From the NCBI GenBank assembly GCA_905234285.1, contig CAJOHK010000007.1, positions 69,152-133,151 of the forward strand: a stretch of 64,000 bases of DNA. The letters are read 5' to 3'. The position numbers and the translations under genes were made by a program. The notes beneath the pieces were generated by a model. It worked only from the letters and a program-made list of their open reading frames with translations. It was not told the DNA's origin and searched no databases. Each line of letters starts with the position of its first letter. The first letter of the stretch is position 1. Origin of the DNA: an uncultured Bacteroidales bacterium. GTDB taxonomy: Bacteria > Bacteroidota > Bacteroidia > Bacteroidales > UBA932. This document shows, piece after piece, positions 17,757 through 26,826 of this stretch.

Positions 17757-19970
17757 ATGAAAAACCGCATTCTCTTCGGAAGTGCCGCAGTGCTCCTCCT
17801 GCTTGCCTCCTGCTCGCAGGAGGCGGTCCAGCCCGACCGGCAGGACGGGCGGCAGATGGTGATCACTGCCGGTTGGGAAGATCCCGCCCCTGAGACCAAG
17901 ACTTACCTCTCTGGTGGAACTCAAATCCGCTGGTCTACCAACGCACGGGACAAACGCATCTATGTGTTTGATACCAAGGGCGGAAAAAACACGTTTACCA
18001 GCACTTCCGAAACATACGAAGCCACCCGTACATTCACAGGAACTATCACCTCCGGATCCTCGGTGAAATATATCCTCTGGCACGGCAGTGACACCGACGA
18101 TTGCGTCCTTACCGAATCTTCCGGCGGAACAGGTACCGAAACCATGACCTCGGGCGGAAGCGCCACCCTGGAAACCAAGGCAGGCCTGATGCCCCCCGTA
18201 AATGCCTTCTCGGGGACCAGTCTAATCCTGCCATCTACGCAAGTGATCTCCAACGGCCATTCCTTCGCCGCCAACGCCAACATCGCCCTCATGAAAGAAG
18301 GCGACCCCTGCCTCAAGAGCGTATTTGGCTACCTCCGGTACCGGATTCCCGTGTCGTCCTATGGCCACGCCGCCATCAAGTCGGTCACCGTTTCGGCCGA
18401 CGAAGACCTGGCCGGGCAAGTGGACATCGACCTGAGCGGGGATGATCCCGTCACGCACATTGTTGCCGACGCGTCGTCCACCATCACGGTAAACACCCGC
18501 TGGAAGGACACCAGCTACGAGTACGGCCTGTATTATATGGTCATCCCCGCCGGCACCTACCATAATATGAGCATTACCATCACCCCGTTCTCCGGCGCCG
18601 CCGACTCCCAGTCGGCCGCAACCGGCGATCCCTTTACCATATACTGCCGGGGAGAGGTAGTGGTCGAACGCGGGAAATACACCGATCTGGGAACGCTTCC
18701 CCTTGCAAAGCCCGCCTCTTCCAACCCGGGCTTCAAGTTCGACACCGACTACTTCGAAGAATTCACCGACCCGGAGTCGGGCGTAGTGTCCTACCGCATC
18801 AAGTCGGACGCCTTGGGCTGGGACAACTCCCAGTCGGGCTACTATGTAACCAAGGGAATGACCGACGACGAGCGCTTCATCTATTTCATGGTATCGGCCA
18901 ATGAATACCGGCCCGAATACCATGTCCTTGAGCGGGAGGAAGAATCGGCCAAGATCCTGGATCTCGAGACCAGGAAACTCTACACCTTCTACGCCACCAA
19001 CGCCTGCTACCCGTACCTGGATCCCGTAGAAGACAAAATCTACTACTGCATCAGGAACGAAGCCAAGAACGCCGCCAAGTTCTACATGAGGGACCTGAAG
19101 AACGCCCCCGACGTAGCGGTGCCGCTGGCCGATTTCCCCCAGCAACTGGTTCCCGCCGGCGCAACCCGGCCCATCCGCAGAGTCTGTTCCCACATCACCC
19201 TTACCCAGGACAAGCGGAAAGTATTCCTGGACGCCTGGGTGATGGACACCTTCTACCAGGGTCTTCTGGACCTGTATACCGGGGAGTGGACCGAATGGGA
19301 CCACAACGTGAACGAGTGCCATCTCACACACGCCGAGTTCAACCCCACCCGGGACGATGAAGTGCTGTTAGCCATGGACAGCTGGACAGATATGCAGGAA
19401 GTGAAGCATAAGATGTCCGATATCGGTTACGCCAACGACGGTGAATTCAATGGCCAGGGCACTTATATGCGTATGCAGATTATGCGCCCCGACGGAAGCC
19501 GGACCATCATCCGTCCCAGCAACCAGAATTATGCCTCACACGAGGGCTGGCATCCGGACGGAGATCATGTGTACTGGTGTGCCAACAACGGCTTCCATAT
19601 CCGGAGTGTCCGCAATCCTTCCGAGTATGAGTTCGCCGTCGTAGAAAAAGCCAGCCACTGCAACTTCTCGTTAAACAAAAACTACGTGGTCCACGATGAC
19701 AACCGCAACTGGGGCTCCTACTCCGGCAGTTTCAGAGGCTGCCAGTGGAGAGTGTGGTTCACCAACCGGGAAACCGGCAAACATGTAGCCATCTATTCGG
19801 GGCTCAAGCCCATCGCCCCGGACGAGGAGCATGAATCCCGCATTCATCCCGATCCCCACCCCCATTTCGTGGCCGGGGACAAGTACGTCGTTTGCACGGC
19901 TGCCGGTGACGACGGCAACGTCCACTGGAGCATTACGCCCGTAGATCAGTTAATCACCTTAACCCTCTAA
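17757..19970 (+). CDS. Fimbrillin-like module fused to PL22-like propeller, lipoprotein
   Basis: 737 residues from MKNRILFGSA; lipobox LLASC. Residues 25-310 form a fimbrillin-like module (ITAGWEDPAPETKTYLSGG through RGKYTDLGTLP). Residues from about 325 (FKFDTDYFEEFTDPESGVVSY) to the end match the PL22-like protein at 8092 throughout: SHITLTQDK, LTHAEFNP, ASHEGWHP, ASHCNFSL and IHPDPHPHF (His697, His701), even the terminal ITPVDQLITLT. It may be a longer surface-displayed oligogalacturonate lyase-like protein, but catalysis is uncertain because the final His motif is altered from the PL22 norm. It ends 5 bases before the next gene, so they are cotranscribed. Confidence 0.7.
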   Translation: MKNRILFGSAAVLLLLASCSQEAVQPDRQDGRQMVITAGWEDPAPETKTYLSGGTQIRWSTNARDKRIYVFDTKGGKNTFTSTSETYEATRTFTGTITSGSSVKYILWHGSDTDDCVLTESSGGTGTETMTSGGSATLETKAGLMPPVNAFSGTSLILPSTQVISNGHSFAANANIALMKEGDPCLKSVFGYLRYRIPVSSYGHAAIKSVTVSADEDLAGQVDIDLSGDDPVTHIVADASSTITVNTRWKDTSYEYGLYYMVIPAGTYHNMSITITPFSGAADSQSAATGDPFTIYCRGEVVVERGKYTDLGTLPLAKPASSNPGFKFDTDYFEEFTDPESGVVSYRIKSDALGWDNSQSGYYVTKGMTDDERFIYFMVSANEYRPEYHVLEREEESAKILDLETRKLYTFYATNACYPYLDPVEDKIYYCIRNEAKNAAKFYMRDLKNAPDVAVPLADFPQQLVPAGATRPIRRVCSHITLTQDKRKVFLDAWVMDTFYQGLLDLYTGEWTEWDHNVNECHLTHAEFNPTRDDEVLLAMDSWTDMQEVKHKMSDIGYANDGEFNGQGTYMRMQIMRPDGSRTIIRPSNQNYASHEGWHPDGDHVYWCANNGFHIRSVRNPSEYEFAVVEKASHCNFSLNKNYVVHDDNRNWGSYSGSFRGCQWRVWFTNRETGKHVAIYSGLKPIAPDEEHESRIHPDPHPHFVAGDKYVVCTAAGDDGNVHWSITPVDQLITLTL

Positions 19971-19975
19971 GCGCT

Positions 19976-22837
19976 ATGAGAAGATACTTGATATCGGGGG
20001 TCATCCTAGCTTGTGTTGCCGCAGCCGCCTGCCAAAGGGAGGAGGTGTCGCCTGACTCCGACGGACAGGACAAGCAGATTTCCATTACCGCCGGTTTCGA
20101 AAGCCGGCTTCCTCTGGATACCAAAACCCACATTGACGGCACCAAGATTTACTGGGGCAGCGGAGACAACGCCGTGTATGTCTTTGACAGCAAGAACGGG
20201 AAGAACCGCTTTACCAGTTCAGAAAGCGGATCGGCCCTGACCCGGACCTTTACCGGCAGCATCACATCCGGATCCGAAGTAGACTATGTCCTCTGGACGG
20301 GGAAATCATCGTCCGAGACCGATAACAGCTCTTTGGCCAGGGACCAGCGGGGCTTCGGGCATCAGGACGTTGACGCCGGCAACGACGGAAGCGTGGTAGA
20401 CTGGGACTATACCAAAGGTATTTCCCTCACCCGTGACATTTTTGGCGGGAATACGCTCGTCGTGATGAATCCCCAGGAGCCCGATCAGTCCGGCAGTTTC
20501 GCCTCCAAAGCCAACATCGCCATCATGAAAAAGGGCGATTCGGTCTTCAAAAGCGTTTTCGGATACATCCGTTTTACCGTTCCCTCCGGCATCAGTTCGG
20601 TCGAGTTTAAAGCCAACGAATACCTTTGCGGCCGCATCCAGATTGATTACACCGAAAGCGAGCCCGCGGTTGCCATTGCTGCCAACGGTAGCAAGAGCCT
20701 CACTGTGAATGTCCCAGAAGCCGGAACATTCTATGCAGTCCTGCCTCCGGGCACATATACCAGTCTCAAAATTGTGGTTACACCATCGGCCGGAGAGCCG
20801 TTCGAACTCTCCAGCGTAAAACCTGTTGTCATCCGTCGTGGAAAATTCTCCGACTGCGGCGTGCTTCCGGATACAAAACCCAGTGTCTTCGGCACCAAGG
20901 TGCAGATGATTCCCGAAGGAACCAGCGTTTCCGGCCTGTGCATAGACAACGACCATCACGTGCTTTACGCAGGTTCGTCGGGGCAGATTCTTGCCTATGA
21001 CATTACCTCTCCCCTGTCGCCGGTTCTTATGGGCAGCACACCCATCATGGGAAACCTCAGGCAGATGGCTGCCTACAATGGAAAGCTATATGTCACCGCC
21101 CGAGAAAGCGGAACCTGGATCTTTGACGTTTCCTCGCCCTTCTCCCCCGTTTTTCTCAGGCGCTACGACTCCGTGGAACTGGCGACCGGCCTGGATGTGG
21201 CTGGTAACTGCATGTTCATCGGCCAGCGCCAGAACGGCGTAGAGTTCGTGGATATTTCCACCCCGTCCTCGCCCCAACACATCCGGCTCATTGACACAAG
21301 TGAATCTCAGAGCGTTTTTTACCGGGACGGCTATCTGTATTCCGGAGAATGGTCCGGAGAGATTACCATCTTCGACGCCCACGACATGGGTAATATCCAA
21401 AAACTCAAGACCATCAACCTGCAGGGCCAGGGCGACGGCCTATGGATTGCCGGGAACCGGCTATATGCCTCTACCGGTCACCACCACAAGCATGAGACGC
21501 CCAAAACTGTGGACGGCGACGGTCACGGCGTGGAGATTTTTGACATCAGCGATCCGGAGAATCCCGTTTTCATCTCCCGTACCGAGTTTGACATTTTCTA
21601 TAAATCCGGTGCCGACTGGTGGCTGGTGCGCCCCTCCGGAGATGGGAAAACGCTCTTCTGCGGAGACGTATACAACGGGTTATACGTCGTGGATATCACC
21701 GATGAAGTTCACCCAGTGATCTTAGACCGCTATACGCTCAGCACAGACAGTTCGGTTAATTCCGTAGCACTGGGGGCGGGGGTGGTATATATGGCCACGT
21801 CCAAAGACGGTCTTGTAGCCCTTCGATGCCCCAGGGCCCTTCCAAGCCCGAGAGAGCGCGGGACTTTGCCGGCCAACGCTTCGGCCCGATACGACTATGC
21901 CACTTCCAGCTCCCGCTTTGTGGCCTGGAAGCCTGCCGGGCGGGGATCTGTCCACAGCGTGGCCAGTTGGGGCGACGCCCTGTTCGTGGGCTGCGGCGAT
22001 GCCGGGCTTTCAGTTGTAAAGGTAACCCGGGACGGGAGTTCCGTAACTGCCACCACCTATGCCACGGTTGACATTCCATTTGCCGGCGGTGTGGCGGTTC
22101 GCGGAAACCGGCTCTACGTTTCTCAGGGCGAATTAGGGATTGGCGTGTACAACATTGCGGCCGGTCCCAGCCTCACACGTGTAGCCACCGTCAAGAGTGA
22201 TATCTCTCCTGACGAGAAGAAAAGGTACAGCTGTTGGGTGAGCGCACCCAACGACAAATATGTCGTGAACGGATCCCGATTCTCCGGATTCCAGTTCCTT
22301 GCCGTGGGCGGAACGCAGGAAAACCCTGCTTTCACTTTCCGGAGAGAGAAGAGCAAGAACATCAATTATAACAAATACATTTCGGAAGAAGTCTGCGGCA
22401 GCGATCTTCTCCCCTATGCCACCCGTGACGGACTGTTCTGGATGAATCTGTCTTCTTCTTCCTCCGTTCCCGATGCCAGTATTATCTCGGGCATCAAGAG
22501 CAGCATTCCCTGTGGTGTCACCCACTTCAGCGGCGGAAGCGCCCTCATCACCGACAACAAGGGACACCTGTTCCAGGTAGAGAGCGGCGCCTCTACTGTT
22601 TACCAGACCGCCACGGTTTCTACAGACATCGTCGGCATTCCCCGCTGGGACGGCGAGAATGGAGTCATGCTCACCAATCTGCTGGGCAGAAGCATCACAA
22701 AACTGGACCTGACGAGTTTTGCATCTCCGCTGGTGAGCTATACCGAGAGTACTGCCGGCAATCCTGAACCGGGCATTTTCGTCGACGGGAAAGCGCTGAT
22801 TCCCTGCGGTTATCAAGGACTGTTAATCGAGAAGTAG
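19976..22837 (+). CDS. Fimbrillin-like module fused to LVIVD propeller, lipoprotein
   Basis: 953 residues; signal peptide and lipobox AAAAC. The first 300 residues are the same fimbrillin-like module seen at 17757 and 22985 (ITAGFESRLPLDTKTHIDG through RRGKFSDCGVLP). From about 305 to the end the protein matches the shorter LVIVD propeller lipoprotein at 9635, including HHH (502-504), DGDGHG (513-518), the long identical segment around SRTEFDIFYKSGADWWLV and the C-terminus PCGYQGLL(I/V)EK. Function is unrecognised beyond a surface propeller. The gene sits between the PL22-like and CE12-type fusions, suggesting one multi-enzyme surface set. Confidence 0.72.
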   Translation: MRRYLISGVILACVAAAACQREEVSPDSDGQDKQISITAGFESRLPLDTKTHIDGTKIYWGSGDNAVYVFDSKNGKNRFTSSESGSALTRTFTGSITSGSEVDYVLWTGKSSSETDNSSLARDQRGFGHQDVDAGNDGSVVDWDYTKGISLTRDIFGGNTLVVMNPQEPDQSGSFASKANIAIMKKGDSVFKSVFGYIRFTVPSGISSVEFKANEYLCGRIQIDYTESEPAVAIAANGSKSLTVNVPEAGTFYAVLPPGTYTSLKIVVTPSAGEPFELSSVKPVVIRRGKFSDCGVLPDTKPSVFGTKVQMIPEGTSVSGLCIDNDHHVLYAGSSGQILAYDITSPLSPVLMGSTPIMGNLRQMAAYNGKLYVTARESGTWIFDVSSPFSPVFLRRYDSVELATGLDVAGNCMFIGQRQNGVEFVDISTPSSPQHIRLIDTSESQSVFYRDGYLYSGEWSGEITIFDAHDMGNIQKLKTINLQGQGDGLWIAGNRLYASTGHHHKHETPKTVDGDGHGVEIFDISDPENPVFISRTEFDIFYKSGADWWLVRPSGDGKTLFCGDVYNGLYVVDITDEVHPVILDRYTLSTDSSVNSVALGAGVVYMATSKDGLVALRCPRALPSPRERGTLPANASARYDYATSSSRFVAWKPAGRGSVHSVASWGDALFVGCGDAGLSVVKVTRDGSSVTATTYATVDIPFAGGVAVRGNRLYVSQGELGIGVYNIAAGPSLTRVATVKSDISPDEKKRYSCWVSAPNDKYVVNGSRFSGFQFLAVGGTQENPAFTFRREKSKNINYNKYISEEVCGSDLLPYATRDGLFWMNLSSSSSVPDASIISGIKSSIPCGVTHFSGGSALITDNKGHLFQVESGASTVYQTATVSTDIVGIPRWDGENGVMLTNLLGRSITKLDLTSFASPLVSYTESTAGNPEPGIFVDGKALIPCGYQGLLIEK

Positions 22838-22838
22838 T

Positions 22839-22970
22839 ATGGAATACAAGATAGAATATATTTCCCCTATGGCCCAAACGCTGGACCTTATCCCCGCAGG
22901 TCTTGTATGCAGTTCTCCTCTTGGAAACGAAGATATCGGTTCCGGAGACATGATTGAGTGGACCGTCTGA
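22839..22970 (+). CDS. Short Cys-containing peptide P3 (43 aa)
   Basis: A 43-codon frame beginning MEYKIEYISPMAQTL, with LVCSSPLG in the middle and IEWTV at the end. It starts 1 base after the preceding stop codon and ends 14 bases before the next lipoprotein start, so it is embedded in an operon. It shares the Y-x-x-P and V-C-x-S pattern with P1 and P2, with Cys at residue 24. No signal peptide. Function unknown. Confidence 0.58.
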   Translation: MEYKIEYISPMAQTLDLIPAGLVCSSPLGNEDIGSGDMIEWTV

Positions 22971-22984
22971 TAATAAAGGATAAT

Positions 22985-24577
22985 ATGATGAAAACAAGAT
23001 ACGTTCTTATAGTTGCCGCCCTGCTGGCCGCTGTATCATGCAGCAAGAATCTGCATGAAGAACCGCACTCGCTCACTGTAAAGGCGGGATTTGAAGGAGG
23101 CACCCAACTGGATAGCAAAACCTACGTAAAAGATGCCAACGCAGGCACCATCTGGTGGGGCGATACCAATCTGGACCGGATTCTGTACGTATTTGACGAA
23201 TCAGACAACAAGTATTCCTTTACCAGCACCTCCACCTCTGCCGAAGCCGTGCGCAGCTTTACCTGCGAGACCTGGGGCGGGGGCGACTGGAAACTGGCCG
23301 CCTGGACCGGTATGCTGGAGGCCAATGACCATTGTACGCTAAGCGGATCCGTCATCTCGGGATCGTCCCTGAAGGTCATGAACCCGCAGAAGGTGAACAA
23401 CTCCAGGTCTTTCGACAACCGGGCCAATATCGCCATAATGAAACCCGGAGACGGTGTGCTCAAGAGTGTTTTCGGGTACCTTCGTTTCACTCTCCCCTCC
23501 TATGCCATTCCCAATGAAACCCGCATTTCGGCCATTAAGTCTGTGGTGTTTTCAGCCGACGAGAACATGGTGGGTAATATCTCCATCGACTGCTCCGGCA
23601 CCGACCCTGTGGCCACAATTGTGTCCAACGGGTCCAATGAACTTACGCTGAATGCAAGGTGGAAAGACGCCGGCCCCACCGGCTACGAAGCCGGCGTGAT
23701 TTATATGGTCCTGCCCCCGGGCACCTATCACAATGCCTCTCTCACCATTACGCCGTTCTCTGAGGACCCCACCTCAAAAACAGCGGCAACTGGGACGCCT
23801 TTTACCGTGAACTTCGTGGGGGATGTGGTTATCCAGCGCGCAAAGTATGCCGACTGCGGAACCCTTCCTTCCGAAGAGGGTGAAGACGGCCTTGTGGCAA
23901 ACGGAGACGGATATGTATGGGAGGCCCTTGCCTGCACAGTTTTCCTTACCGGCGATTCCACCTGTGCTCCTTCTGAATCACTCCGGCCCAAATGGGGCTG
24001 GGGCGAGAAATTCGGGCAATACCTGTGTGACGGCATTACGCTTCAGAACAAAGCCGTGGGCGGCAAGAGTACCAAAACATATATCTCCGGCGGCCAATGG
24101 ACAAAAGTGCTGAATAACCTGGATGCGGGAGACGTGGTGCTCATCCAGTTCGGCCACAACGACGAGAACCAGACGGCTGCTGATGAACGTGGTACCACCC
24201 CCGAGGAATTCTACACGAATCTGTGTGGATTCATTGCAGATGTAAGGGATCATGACGCGGTGCCGGTAATCCTTACTTCCCTTTGCCGCAGGTCCTTCAC
24301 AAACGGAGTGGTGGACCACACGCACGGGGACTACCTCACCAAGGCCAAGCAGGCAGCTTCTGACCACGGTGTGGTGATGTTGGACATAGAGCAGCTCTCT
24401 TACGACTGGCTCACTGCTTTGGGAGAAGAAGACTCCATTCCCCGTTACATGGTATCGGTGGATCCCTATACCGACAACACCCATCTCACAGAGACGGGTG
24501 CTGAAGAAGTTGCGCAGATGGTTGCTGATGCACTGAAAGCGTGCTCAGACCCTTATCTGAGGAGTCTGGTTCTATAG
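22985..24577 (+). CDS. Fimbrillin-like module fused to CE12-type rhamnogalacturonan acetylesterase, lipoprotein
   Basis: 530 residues from MMKTRYVLIV, with AAAGGA just upstream and lipobox AAVSC. Residues 25-295 are the fimbrillin-like module (LTVKAGFEGGTQLDSKTYV through RAKYADCGTLP). Residues from about 318 form an SGNH esterase with GDST (Ser325), KAVGGKSTKTYI, FGHNDEN (Asn392) and DNTH (Asp497, His500), in the arrangement of CE12 rhamnogalacturonan acetylesterases, including WGWGEKFGQYL and LCRRSF. It should remove acetyl groups from pectin at the cell surface. It follows peptide P3 in the same operon. Confidence 0.8.
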   Translation: MMKTRYVLIVAALLAAVSCSKNLHEEPHSLTVKAGFEGGTQLDSKTYVKDANAGTIWWGDTNLDRILYVFDESDNKYSFTSTSTSAEAVRSFTCETWGGGDWKLAAWTGMLEANDHCTLSGSVISGSSLKVMNPQKVNNSRSFDNRANIAIMKPGDGVLKSVFGYLRFTLPSYAIPNETRISAIKSVVFSADENMVGNISIDCSGTDPVATIVSNGSNELTLNARWKDAGPTGYEAGVIYMVLPPGTYHNASLTITPFSEDPTSKTAATGTPFTVNFVGDVVIQRAKYADCGTLPSEEGEDGLVANGDGYVWEALACTVFLTGDSTCAPSESLRPKWGWGEKFGQYLCDGITLQNKAVGGKSTKTYISGGQWTKVLNNLDAGDVVLIQFGHNDENQTAADERGTTPEEFYTNLCGFIADVRDHDAVPVILTSLCRRSFTNGVVDHTHGDYLTKAKQAASDHGVVMLDIEQLSYDWLTALGEEDSIPRYMVSVDPYTDNTHLTETGAEEVAQMVADALKACSDPYLRSLVL

Positions 24578-24585
24578 AGAAAAGC

Positions 24586-25278
24586 TTATTTCGCGACCGT
24601 CCACCTGGGCGGGAAATAGCTCACCATGTGTCCTGTATTGTCGGGATTATTGGCGGCGTGCCACAAATAGATGGTGGCAGCCTCATCGATACCGGCAAGC
24701 ATATCCTCGGTAACGTCGAAACGAATGAAGTATCTGGCGTCCTTGGGCTCTTTACTGACAGTAGACATATCGTCTTCACTCTTTGTTTCCTCAAAAATCT
24801 TCGTAGCCGTTACGGCACCGTTTTTCTTGGTTACCAGGACGGCGATGAATTTTTGAGCCCTACCGTCTTCGGCATACATGAAACGGGGATACATGGAGAA
24901 CGAACCGGGCCTGTTAATCTTGAAGCGGAGGCCGATATCGGAAGCGACCTTCACGCCTGCCACGGTTTCATAGGCCTTCACTCTGTTATATACGATACGG
25001 GGAGGAGCATTATAGACTCCGGAGTTCTTCTCTGATGAAAGCCAGGTCATGTTGTCTATGGTAACTGACGGAATAGGCATTTTGTCGTTCTTACCTATGC
25101 CGTATTGTTCCATGGTCGCGGGAGAGAGATCGGCCTTTTTGACTTCGCCGGGGGCCAGGTTGTAATCGAAGGCCTCGGGGTCGTTAGGCCATGTAGTCTG
25201 GGCAGAAGCCTGAATTCCTGCAGTCAGGAACAGGGCAGAGCCCAAAATCATCACGAGGAATAGTTTCGGTGTTTTCAT
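24586..25278 (-). CDS. Secreted protein of unknown function, pectin-locus domain
   Basis: 230 residues from MKTPKLFLVMI; the alternative ATG at 25296 only adds six residues. A signal peptide ends near ASAQ. I do not recognise a named family. The C-terminal half (GLRFKINRPGSFSMYPR, FIAVLVTKKNG, FDVTEDMLAGIDEAATIYLW) resembles the last domain of the SusCD-operon lipoprotein at 1264-2565 (IYFYITQPGEF, VALLTNKKG, ITEEMLYGIVEPAQVFIF). This suggests a shared carbohydrate-binding or structural domain. It is convergent with the CE12-type gene, 8 bases away. Confidence 0.6.
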   Translation of the reverse strand: MKTPKLFLVMILGSALFLTAGIQASAQTTWPNDPEAFDYNLAPGEVKKADLSPATMEQYGIGKNDKMPIPSVTIDNMTWLSSEKNSGVYNAPPRIVYNRVKAYETVAGVKVASDIGLRFKINRPGSFSMYPRFMYAEDGRAQKFIAVLVTKKNGAVTATKIFEETKSEDDMSTVSKEPKDARYFIRFDVTEDMLAGIDEAATIYLWHAANNPDNTGHMVSYFPPRWTVAK

Positions 25279-25351
25279 GTTGATCAGTGTTTTCATTTGC
25301 TACAAAATTGGCAAAATTGCATGCACGATTGATAACAGGTATGGAATCTAA

Positions 25352-25379
25352 GTAAAAAAACAGACCAGTTCATACCGGG
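25352..25379 (+). promoter_or_regulatory. CAGACC element upstream of the SGNH acetylesterase
   Basis: This 28-base stretch matches the minus-strand sequence at 33024-32997 at 23 of 28 positions, including GTAAAAAAACAGA and CATACCGG at the same spacing. No consensus -7 box follows at 33 bases here, unlike the other copies. It ends 58 bases before the esterase start. Confidence 0.45.
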
Positions 25380-25437
25380 AGACTATTTGTTTTTTGCCCC
25401 CTTTTTCCGAAATTCGTGAAGTATTTTACGTTGTGCA

Positions 25438-26826
25438 ATGATGTCAAAGATTAAAGGAATCCTGCTGCTCCCGGCCCTGCTTCTGGCGAGCGGGATGCTG
25501 CAGGCAAAAGTCGAGATGCCGTTCATCTTCGGCGACAATATGGTACTCCAGCAGCAGGCGCATGTGGCTATCTGGGGCACGGCGACGGGGAAAAAAGTAA
25601 CCATCACCGCTTCATGGAGCCGGGAAAAGACCGTGACGAATCCGGACGAGGATGGCCACTGGTTCACCCGCATTCCCACGCCCTCTGCCGGCGGGCCCTA
25701 CGACCTTTGCATTTCCGACGGGGAGAAGACTGTGTTTCACAACGTCATGGTGGGCGAAGTCTGGCTCTGTAGCGGCCAGTCCAACATGGAAATGCGACTG
25801 CGCGGCTGGCCGGGACAGCCTGTTGAACACGCCACCGATTATATCTTGTCGGCCAGGCCATCTGTCCCCATCCGCCTTATTGACGTAGACTCCAAGCATC
25901 CGGCATCGGGTTCCTGGAAAGAGAATCGCCCAGAAGTTGTAGCGCAGAGCAGCGCCACAGCCTACTTCTTTGCCCATAAGCTGTATGAGATTCTGAACGT
26001 TCCCATCGGTATTATCACTGCCGACAAAGGCGGCTCCCCTATCGAATCCTGGATGAGTCGGGCTATCCTGGAGCATGATTTCCCCAGCGAAATCAACGAG
26101 GAGGACGAAGATCCTCCCGCAGCCTACTACAACAGCATGCTCCGGCCCATGATGCCTTATACCTTCAAGGGCATACTTTGGTACCAAGGAGAAGACAACC
26201 GGCTGCGATACAAGGCATATCCAGCCCTTCAGGCTCGCTTTGCACAAATGCTCCGGGAAGAATTCCAGAACCAGGATGCACCCTTTTACTACGTGCAGAT
26301 TGCGCCCTTTATTTACGGCAATCCCGAGTCCTTTACTTCGGGTTACTTCTATGAAGCCCAACAGAAAGCCCTGGAACTCATCCCCAACAGCGGAATGGTA
26401 CCCACCTTGGATTTGGGCGACTACCATTTTATACATCCCCCCAAGAAAATGGAGGTCGGGAACCGCCTGGCCATGCTCGCACTTGTGAACGATTATGGCC
26501 TAAAGGGGGTGAATCCCATCGCGCCGGTCTATCAAAGCGTCTCTTTTGAAGATGGGAAAGCGCACATCACCGTTGAACTGGAAGGAAGGGTGGGCCTTAT
26601 CCCCGCCAAAGTCCCGGTAGGCGGCTTCGAAATAGCCGGCGAGGACCAGGTTTTCCATCCGGCCACCGCCACTGCGTTCAAGAATGAGATTGTGGTGGAG
26701 TGCCCCGAAGTAAGCACACCTTTAGCTGTCCGCTACTGCTTTAGGAACTGGGCCCCAGGCACACTCTTCAGTGCCAGCGGCCTGCCCCTATTGCCCTTCA
26801 GGACAGACGATTGGGATAACCTATAG
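25438..26826 (+). CDS. SGNH carbohydrate acetylesterase (sialate O-acetylesterase-like)
   Basis: 462 residues with a signal peptide (LLASGMLQA). Motifs are GQSNMEM (nucleophile Ser), GGSPIESWM, ILWYQGEDN and the late DLGDYHFIHPP with Asp/His, as in the sialate O-acetylesterase family and related plant-polysaccharide acetylesterases. In this pectin locus it probably deacetylates sugar chains or released oligosaccharides in the periplasm or at the surface, rather than sialic acid. Its 3' end overlaps the convergent GntR-type regulator by 6 bases. A CAGACC element upstream suggests co-control with the other locus genes. Confidence 0.82.
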   Translation: MMSKIKGILLLPALLLASGMLQAKVEMPFIFGDNMVLQQQAHVAIWGTATGKKVTITASWSREKTVTNPDEDGHWFTRIPTPSAGGPYDLCISDGEKTVFHNVMVGEVWLCSGQSNMEMRLRGWPGQPVEHATDYILSARPSVPIRLIDVDSKHPASGSWKENRPEVVAQSSATAYFFAHKLYEILNVPIGIITADKGGSPIESWMSRAILEHDFPSEINEEDEDPPAAYYNSMLRPMMPYTFKGILWYQGEDNRLRYKAYPALQARFAQMLREEFQNQDAPFYYVQIAPFIYGNPESFTSGYFYEAQQKALELIPNSGMVPTLDLGDYHFIHPPKKMEVGNRLAMLALVNDYGLKGVNPIAPVYQSVSFEDGKAHITVELEGRVGLIPAKVPVGGFEIAGEDQVFHPATATAFKNEIVVECPEVSTPLAVRYCFRNWAPGTLFSASGLPLLPFRTDDWDNL

